Shown here one piece after another: positions 7,967 through 12,306 of a stretch of DNA of 12,306 nucleotides; position 1 is the stretch's first letter; each line of letters opens with the position of its first letter. The stretch lies in the NCBI GenBank assembly GCA_023380955.1, contig JAMCTB010000063.1:1-12306 (forward strand), given 5' to 3'. The stretch comes from Chloroflexota bacterium. GTDB taxonomy: Bacteria; Chloroflexota; UBA6077. The translations under genes were made by a program, and so were the position numbers. The notes beneath the pieces are model-generated. The model ran no database searches. It saw only the letters and a list, made by a program, of their open reading frames with translations, and was not told where the DNA came from.

Positions 7967-10417
7967 CTACATCACCACCACGTTGACCAATCGGTTGGGC
8001 ACGTAGATCACGTCCTTCACCTGGTGGCCGTCCAGGTAGGCCCGGATCTTCTCCCTGTCCAGCACCAGCCGCTGGACCTCCTCCTTGGGGGTGCCGATCG
8101 GGATCTCCAGCTTGTCGCGGACCTTGCCGTTCACCTGCACCACCAGGGTCACCATCTCCTCGATGGTCAGGGCCTCCTCCCACTTCGGCCAGTCCTGCAG
8201 GTGGACGCTCTCCCTGTGGCCGGTGCGGTGCCACAGCTCCTCGGCCAGGTGGGGGGCGCTGGGAGCCAGAAGCAGGTTCAGGGTCCGCACCGCATCCCTC
8301 CACACCGGCGCCGAGACGGAGCCGTAGGCCGCGTTCATGGTGTTGACGTACTCCATCATTCGGGCCAGCATGGTGTTGTAGCGGAACTTCTCCAGGTCGT
8401 CGGTGACGGTCTTGATGGTCTTGTGCATGGCCCGGGTCAGCTTCTTGTCGGCCTCGGCCGTGCCGTTGCCGGCGCCCCGGCTGGGGGCCTCCTGCAGCGC
8501 CAGAGCCCAAACCCTGTTCAGGAACTTGAAGACGCCGCTGATGCCGCTTGCGCTCCAGGGTCCTCCCGAGTCCCACGGCCCGATGAACATCAGGTAGCAG
8601 CGGACGGTGTCGGCGCCCATCTGCTTCACGTACTCGTCGGGGTTCACCACGTTGCCCCGGGACTTGCTCATCCGGTAGCCGTCGGGCCCCAGGATGATCC
8701 CCTGGTTGAACAGCCGCTGGAAGGGCTCCCCCGTTTCCGCCAGCCCCATGTCCCGCAGCACCCTCTGGAAGAAGCGGGAGTAGAGCAGGTGCATCACGGC
8801 GTGCTCCACGCCGCCCATGTACTGGTCCACCGGCATCCAGTAGCGGGACTTCTGCGGATCGAAGGGGCCTTCCCGATAGTGCGGGTCGGTGTAGCGCAGG
8901 AAGTACCAGGAGGAGTCCACGAAGGTGTCCATGGTATCGGTCTCGCGCTTCGCCGGACCGCCGCACTGGGGGCAGGTGGTGTTCAGGAAGTTCTCGTCGT
9001 ACTTCAGCGGGTTCACCCGGGCCTTGAACTCCAGCCCCTCGTATCGCGGCAGCTCGATGGGCAGATCCTCCTCGGGCACCGGGACGATGCCGCAGTGGTC
9101 GCAGTACAGCATCGGGATGGGGGTGCCCCAGTAGCGCTGGCGGGAGACCAGCCAGTCGCGGATCCGGTAGTTCACCGTCCGCCGGCCGATCCCCTTGGAC
9201 TCCAGGTACTCGGCCACCCTGGTCTTGCCCGCCACCGAAGGTGTGCCGTCGAAGGGGCCGGAGTCGATCATGATCCCCGGCTCGGTGTAGGCCTGCTCCA
9301 GCTCGCCGGAGGGCCGCCCGGTGGGGCTGATCACCTCTCGGATCTCCAGGCCGAACCGCTTGGCGAACTCGAAGTCCCGCTCGTCGTGGGCCGGCACCGC
9401 CATGATGGCGCCGGTACCGTAGGTGCCCAGGACGTAGTCGGCGATCCAGATGGGCACCCACTGTCCGTTCACCGGGTTGACGGCGTAGGCGCCGATGAAG
9501 ACGCCGGACTTCTCCTTCTCGGTGGAGAGCCGCTCGATCTCGCTCTGGCGGCGGGCCTGCTCCACGTAGGCCGTGACCTCCTGGCGCCGGTCGGGGGTGG
9601 TCAGCTTCTCTACCAGGGGATGCTCCGGGGCCAGGACGGCGTAGGTGATGCCGTAGATGGTGTCGGGTCGGGTGGTGAAGACCTCGAAGGACTCGGCGGA
9701 ACCGGCCACCTGCATGACGAACTGAACGCCCTCGCTGCGGCCGATCCAGTTGCGCTGCATGGTCACGACCCGCTCGGGCCATTCGATCTCATCGAAGTTC
9801 AGCAGCTCGTCGGCGTAGGCGGTAATCTTGAAGAACCACTGCTCCAGATCGCGCCGCGCCACGATGGTCTCGCATCGCCAGCAGCGGCCGTCCTCCACCT
9901 GCTCGTTGGCCAGGACCGTCTCGCAGTGAGGGCACCAGTTGGCAGGCGCCTTGGCCCGGTAGGCCAGACCCCGCTTGTAGAACTGCAGGAAGAACCACTG
10001 GTTCCATCGGTAGTATTCGGGGCGACAGGATGCCAGGGTGTGGCTCCAGTCGTACATGTTGCCGATGGTCTTCAGCTGGCGGGTCATGTTCTCGATGTTG
10101 CGCTCGGTCCAGTCGGCCGGGTTGATGCCATTCTTGATGGCGGCCTCCTCGGCCGGCAGTCCGAAGGCGTCGAAGCCTATGGGCTCGAAGACGTTGTACC
10201 CCTGCATCCGCTTGTAGCGGGCGTGGGTGTCGGCGGGGGCGAAGTTGTACCAGTGGCCGACGTGCAGGTCGCCGGAGGTGTAGGGGAACATGACCAGGGC
10301 ATAGTGCTTCGGCTTGGAGGGATCCTCGCGGACGCGGTAGATCCCCATCTCCTTCCACTTAGCCTGCCACCTGGCCTCGATTTCGCTGGGGTTGAACCTC
10401 TCCACCTGCTTAGCCAT
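7967..10417 (-). CDS. leuS: Leucyl-tRNA synthetase
   Basis: This cytoplasmic class I synthetase charges tRNA-Leu with leucine (816 residues, within the bacterial range). The HIGH motif is HVGH (residues 52-55, in PYTSGDLHVGHW) and the KMSKS loop is RMSKS (582-586). A first zinc-ribbon-like pair is C162-x2-C165 and C179-x2-C182. A second is C439-x2-C442 and C482-x2-C485. The CP1 editing domain shows the Thr-rich TTRPDT (248-253) and VPAHDERDFEFA (341-352), so it should be able to edit mischarged tRNA. The C-terminal VQVNGKVRDKLEIP and VIYVPNRLVNVV segments are typical. The ATG at 10417 has GGAGGTG a few bases upstream. Expression should be governed by the T-box leader upstream, induced when tRNA-Leu is uncharged. 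Confidence 0.98.
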   Translation of the reverse strand: MAKQVERFNPSEIEARWQAKWKEMGIYRVREDPSKPKHYALVMFPYTSGDLHVGHWYNFAPADTHARYKRMQGYNVFEPIGFDAFGLPAEEAAIKNGINPADWTERNIENMTRQLKTIGNMYDWSHTLASCRPEYYRWNQWFFLQFYKRGLAYRAKAPANWCPHCETVLANEQVEDGRCWRCETIVARRDLEQWFFKITAYADELLNFDEIEWPERVVTMQRNWIGRSEGVQFVMQVAGSAESFEVFTTRPDTIYGITYAVLAPEHPLVEKLTTPDRRQEVTAYVEQARRQSEIERLSTEKEKSGVFIGAYAVNPVNGQWVPIWIADYVLGTYGTGAIMAVPAHDERDFEFAKRFGLEIREVISPTGRPSGELEQAYTEPGIMIDSGPFDGTPSVAGKTRVAEYLESKGIGRRTVNYRIRDWLVSRQRYWGTPIPMLYCDHCGIVPVPEEDLPIELPRYEGLEFKARVNPLKYDENFLNTTCPQCGGPAKRETDTMDTFVDSSWYFLRYTDPHYREGPFDPQKSRYWMPVDQYMGGVEHAVMHLLYSRFFQRVLRDMGLAETGEPFQRLFNQGIILGPDGYRMSKSRGNVVNPDEYVKQMGADTVRCYLMFIGPWDSGGPWSASGISGVFKFLNRVWALALQEAPSRGAGNGTAEADKKLTRAMHKTIKTVTDDLEKFRYNTMLARMMEYVNTMNAAYGSVSAPVWRDAVRTLNLLLAPSAPHLAEELWHRTGHRESVHLQDWPKWEEALTIEEMVTLVVQVNGKVRDKLEIPIGTPKEEVQRLVLDREKIRAYLDGHQVKDVIYVPNRLVNVVVM

Positions 10418-10447
10418 CCGCCCACCTCCGTTGCCTCGTCTGCACTT

Positions 10448-10468
10448 CCCTCTCCCAGGGGGAGAGGG
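10448..10468. repeat. REP-like palindrome in the leuS 5' untranslated region
   Basis: CCCTCTCCC and GGGAGAGGG form a perfect 9-bp stem with a 3-nt loop, followed on the plus strand by GGGTCGCGGTGAGGG. It resembles the GC-rich dispersed palindromes (CCCTCTCCC...GGGAGAGGG) found in many copies in some bacterial genomes, but copy number cannot be checked here. It lies between the T-box terminator and the leuS ribosome site. A smaller hairpin (10490-10503, CACCC/GGGTG) lies next to it. Confidence 0.5.
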
Positions 10469-10526
10469 TCGCGGTGAGGGCTATTCCCACACCCTCGCGG
10501 GTGCAACAGCCCCAAATAGCGCGAAA

Positions 10527-10557
10527 GCCTTTCGCCCAACCACCAGGGACGAAAGGC
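10527..10557 (-). terminator. T-box-controlled intrinsic terminator of leuS
   Basis: On the minus strand GCCTTTCGTCCC (10557-10546) pairs with GGGCGAAAGGC (10537-10527), with one bulged T. It shares CGTCCCT with the antiterminator, so the two structures exclude each other. The T tract is short (TTT, then CGCGC), so termination may be leaky or may need help. Confidence 0.75.
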
Positions 10558-10597
10558 CGTTCCGCGGTACCACCCTGCTTGACGAGGGTTCCTTAAT

Positions 10598-10672
10598 TGG
10601 TGGAGCAGAGGGGAATTGAACCCCTGACCTCTTCCATGCCAAGGAAGCGCGCTCCCGCTGCGCCACTGCCCC
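10598..10672 (-). tRNA. tRNA-Ala(GGC), CCA encoded, inside the leuS T-box leader
   Basis: A full 75-nt cloverleaf can be drawn. The acceptor is GGGGCAG/CTGCTCC with the G3:U70 wobble that is the alanine identity signal. The D arm is GCGC/GCGC, and the anticodon arm is CTTCC-TTGGCAT-GGAAG with anticodon GGC (complement of 10638-10640). The T arm is AGGGG-TTCAATT-CCCCT, with discriminator A and encoded CCA. It reads GCC and GCU Ala codons. No separate promoter is apparent, so it should be transcribed from the leuS leader promoter and released by RNase P and 3' processing. Its location, after T-box Stem III and 21 nt before the T-box sequence, is highly unusual. Confidence 0.97.
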
Positions 10673-10856
10673 ATGAAAGTGGAGCCGCTCGTCCGCTCTT
10701 CAGCGCCGTAACGGTCGCCGACCGGCAGCGGCTACTGGCGTTCACCGCTGCAACTCCCGGGCGAGTTCGGCCCTTGGCGCTTGCCTGCCTGCCGGTTCCC
10801 ACCCTCCCGGCTCTCTGAATGTGGCTCGGCCTAATACTCCCGCTCAACGCACGGAT

Positions 10857-10886
10857 ATGATACCAGAGACCCTCGGGAGGTTGCAA
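10857..10886 (-). promoter_or_regulatory. Promoter of the T-box/tRNA-Ala/leuS transcript
   Basis: On the minus strand TTGCAA (10886-10881) and TATCAT (10862-10857) are spaced 18 nt apart. The -10 differs from TATAAT at one position. Predicted transcription starts near 10850, a few bases before the first strand of T-box Stem I, exactly where a T-box leader should begin. The next upstream gene ends at 10931. Confidence 0.65.
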
Positions 10887-10893
10887 GGGCGCA

Positions 10894-10924
10894 GACGGGG
10901 AGAAGGGTGCGTCCTCTCCCCGTC
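10894..10924 (-). terminator. Hairpin after the AroM-family gene
   Basis: GACGGGGAGA (10894-10903) and TCTCCCCGTC (10915-10924) form a perfect 10-bp stem with an 11-nt loop, starting 7 nt after the stop codon of the AroM-family gene. No T tract follows on the minus strand. It may end or stabilise that message, separating it from the leuS promoter. Confidence 0.5.
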
Positions 10925-10930
10925 TCCCCG

Positions 10931-11608
10931 TCAGACCAGCTCGGCCAGGGTTCGGGCAAGCACCGTGCGGGGCAGGATCACCGGCACCCGGGCGATCTCG
11001 GCGGCCCGCGCCTTCATGGCGGTGGTGAAGCCCATGCAGTCCAGCACGATCATGTCGGCCTCCCACCTCCTCAGGGCCTCGGTGGCCCGTTCCAGCTGGG
11101 AGATCCCCGCGTAGGGGGAGCCGGCCTCCACCCGCACCTCCCTGGCCACCGGCTTCCACCGCAGGATCGCCTGCTCCACCTGCTCCGGCGCGGGGATCAC
11201 CACCCCCAGCCGGCGGCCCTCGGCGAGGGCGGCGACGAAGTGGTGCAGAACCGGCTGCGGCTTGACCAGCAGCTTGTCACTCCGGAAGGGAGGGAACTCC
11301 CCGGTGCACAGCAGGGCCACGGCCTCGGCCCCCGCCGCGATCACCCGGTCTATCTGCCCCTGCATCCTGGGCAGGATGTGGTGCTCCGCTATCTGGACGG
11401 AGCTCCCGTCCGCCAGGCGGGTCACCAGCACGTAGTCCCCCGGCTTCGGTGCCAGCTCCGCCACCTGCTCCCCGGTCAGTCCGTCCAGCGCCCCGCCCTC
11501 GAGGAACTCGACGTCGGGGCCCAGGATCGACTGGATCTCCGGCACCACGTCGGTTCGAGGGGACTGGCCTATGGTGATGGCGCCGATCTTCCGCCTGCCG
11601 TCTCCCAT
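10931..11608 (-). CDS. AroM family protein
   Basis: From the ATG at 11608 the product is 225 residues, the same length as E. coli AroM. It shares family features: an N-terminal IGAITIGQSPRTDVVPE strand-loop, and ALDGLTGEQVAELAPKPGDYVLVTRL. The middle and end carry LLCTGEFP, GVVIPAPEQ, and the C-terminal DMIVLDCMGFT followed by PVILPRTVLARTLAEL. The open frame runs back to 11806, but that extension is Arg-rich, lies in palindromic DNA and has no family similarity. AAAGGA about 8 nt upstream supports 11608. AroM has no established biochemical function. The E. coli gene is named for its link with the aroL region. The fold resembles Asp/Glu racemase-like proteins, which is only a weak hint. It follows a probable DUF1177 gene on the same strand. 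Confidence 0.88.
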   Translation of the reverse strand: MGDGRRKIGAITIGQSPRTDVVPEIQSILGPDVEFLEGGALDGLTGEQVAELAPKPGDYVLVTRLADGSSVQIAEHHILPRMQGQIDRVIAAGAEAVALLCTGEFPPFRSDKLLVKPQPVLHHFVAALAEGRRLGVVIPAPEQVEQAILRWKPVAREVRVEAGSPYAGISQLERATEALRRWEADMIVLDCMGFTTAMKARAAEIARVPVILPRTVLARTLAELV

Positions 11609-11750
11609 TTTCCCCATCCTTTCTTGCCCCATTGCCGCCACACGCAAGCCCGGTGCTCGCGGCATCGGGGATTGCCGGCCCGGCTGACCGCGGAGCCGCA
11701 CGTGACTGCCGGCGCCGGCGAGCCGCGACCGAGCGAGACCCATCCTGTAG

Positions 11751-11870
11751 CGTCGGGGCTCGTCCCCGACGTGGTGCCACGTCGCCCACAAGGAGCGACG
11801 CAGCACGGAGCCTCTTCACGGCAGACACGGAGTCATTTACTACGATCTCAGTGCGCTCCGCGTCTCCGTG
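11751..11870. repeat. Cluster of overlapping palindromes between the DUF1177-like and AroM-family genes
   Basis: The 273-bp gap 11609-11881 holds no gene but several perfect or near-perfect inverted repeats. They are CGTCGGGG/CCCCGACG (11751-11758 with 11764-11771), CGACGTGG/CCACGTCG (11767-11774 with 11777-11784) and CGTCGC/GCGACG (11780-11785 with 11795-11800). A longer imperfect pair joins CACGGCAGACACGGAG (11817-11832) to CTCCGCGTCTCCGTG (11856-11870). The first three overlap, so alternative folds compete. The last resembles the CCACGGAGACACGGAG-type dispersed repeat seen in several bacterial phyla. Mobility or protein binding cannot be judged from one copy. Confidence 0.6.
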
Positions 11871-11881
11871 GTGTCCCGGCC

Positions 11882-12306
11882 TCACGACCTCCCCAGGGTC
11901 TGCAGCCAGCCCATGTCGCCGTAAAGCTTTCGTAGACGGGCGTACTCCTCCTCGTCGTAGAAGTGGCAGCCGCCGGCCCCGTAGGCTTTGGCCACCTCGA
12001 TACAGAAGCGGACGGCGCCCTCCACGTCGTCCAGGTGGGAGGCCCCTGTCGCCGAGCCGGGCACCGGCACCTCGGTGGTGATGGCCACCCCCACCACGGG
12101 TGCCGCGGTTGCCGTGGCCGGCTGCAGAATGCTGTTCAGGTGGAACAGGCCGTTCCCGTAGGGGGTGATGTCCTGGGTGGTGATGGCGAAGACCGCCGGC
12201 AACTTGCCGGTCACGATCTGCATCAGCCCCAGGAGATCCTCGCTGACCCGCAGGACGTAGCCCTGCTTCACCGTGGGGGAGATGGCAGGCGGAAGATCGG
12301 CGCCAT
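11882..12306 (-). CDS. Probable DUF1177 family protein (5' end outside window)
   Basis: The open frame enters at the window edge (…GADLPPAISPTVKQGYV) and ends at TGA 11884-11882, giving about 141 residues of a longer protein. A GTG at 12271 is inside conserved-looking sequence, so it is not the true start. Recognisable stretches are VSEDLLGLMQIVTG, TTQDITPYGNGLFHLNSIL, PVVGVAITTEVPVPGSATGA and the C-terminal HFYDEEEYARL. These resemble the DUF1177 family from memory. The function of that family is unknown. Genes of this type occur near AroM-family and peptidase or oligopeptide-transporter genes, and here an AroM-family gene follows 273 nt downstream. The assignment is from pattern recall rather than a search. 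Confidence 0.65.
   Translation of the reverse strand, partial: GADLPPAISPTVKQGYVLRVSEDLLGLMQIVTGKLPAVFAITTQDITPYGNGLFHLNSILQPATATAAPVVGVAITTEVPVPGSATGASHLDDVEGAVRFCIEVAKAYGAGGCHFYDEEEYARLRKLYGDMGWLQTLGRS

Larger units (their letters stand above)
10527..10850 (-). promoter_or_regulatory. Leucine T-box riboswitch leader of leuS, interrupted by a tRNA gene
   Basis: Conserved T-box parts occur in order on the minus strand. The Stem I base is CGGG (10842-10839) with CCCG (10762-10759). The specifier loop has AGTA (10838-10835) facing GAACTCG, giving the specifier codon CTC (10765-10763), a Leu codon read by tRNA-Leu(GAG). The Stem I apex is AGAGAGCC...GGGTGGGAACCGGC (10816-10791). A Stem III-like region has CAGTAG and CCGTTA (about 10735-10705). 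The T-box AGGGTGGTACCGCGG follows (10576-10562). The antiterminator is AGGG-bulge-GCG paired with CGT-CCCT (to 10545). The bulge TGGT (10572-10569) pairs with ACCA, matching discriminator A73 of tRNA-Leu. Uncharged tRNA-Leu should stabilise the antiterminator and permit leuS transcription. A tRNA-Ala gene lies inside, at 10598-10672. Confidence 0.9.

Noticed and set aside
6267..9782. An 1171-codon open frame on the minus strand across ggt and leuS
   Set aside because: It is antisense to ggt and out of frame with leuS. Its product is rich in Arg, Gly, Pro and Ala with no recognisable domain. GC-rich codon bias commonly leaves such frames open.
8024..10477. An 817-codon open frame on the plus strand over leuS
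   Set aside because: It is the antisense shadow of a well-conserved leuS, with low-complexity composition and no domain.
11609..11806. A 66-residue N-terminal extension of the AroM-family protein
   Set aside because: It is Arg-rich, lies in palindromic intergenic DNA and lacks family similarity. The start at 11608 has a ribosome site and gives the family length.

Overview
The window is high-GC bacterial DNA with two groups of minus-strand genes and one plus-strand gene between them. No taxonomic marker is present. A T-box riboswitch leader, a CCA-encoding tRNA gene, GC-rich dispersed palindromes and peptide-transport genes suggest a Chloroflexota-like or high-GC Firmicutes-like (Bacillota) organism. 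That placement is inference.

Left part (1-5875, all minus strand, read from high to low coordinates). An M24-family creatinase/prolidase-like protein (5875-4709) is followed by a peptide-type ABC importer: a lipoprotein solute-binding protein (4684-3155) and two DppB/DppC-type permeases (3040-2123 and 2130-1210). No ATPase genes follow. A membrane-bound PAS sensor histidine kinase comes next (1111 to the window edge). Its reading frame breaks at a short C/G run near 354-358, and the HisKA part continues in the -1 frame. The importer and M24 protein look like one uptake-and-hydrolysis unit.

Middle (5876-7966). A 274-bp divergent region leads into a plus-strand gamma-glutamyltranspeptidase-family gene (6150-7928). 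It converges on leuS across a shared hairpin (7934-7959).

Right part (7967-12306, minus strand). leuS (leucyl-tRNA synthetase) has a 433-nt leader with a T-box riboswitch. The leader has a promoter, a Stem I with a CUC (Leu) specifier, a Stem III region, a T-box antiterminator and a competing terminator. A complete tRNA-Ala(GGC) gene sits inside this leader, between Stem III and the antiterminator, and a 6-bp helix closes around it. This is the most unusual structure in the window. Upstream of the leader are an AroM-family gene and the 3' part of a probable DUF1177 gene, separated by 273 bp of overlapping palindromes that look like dispersed repeats.
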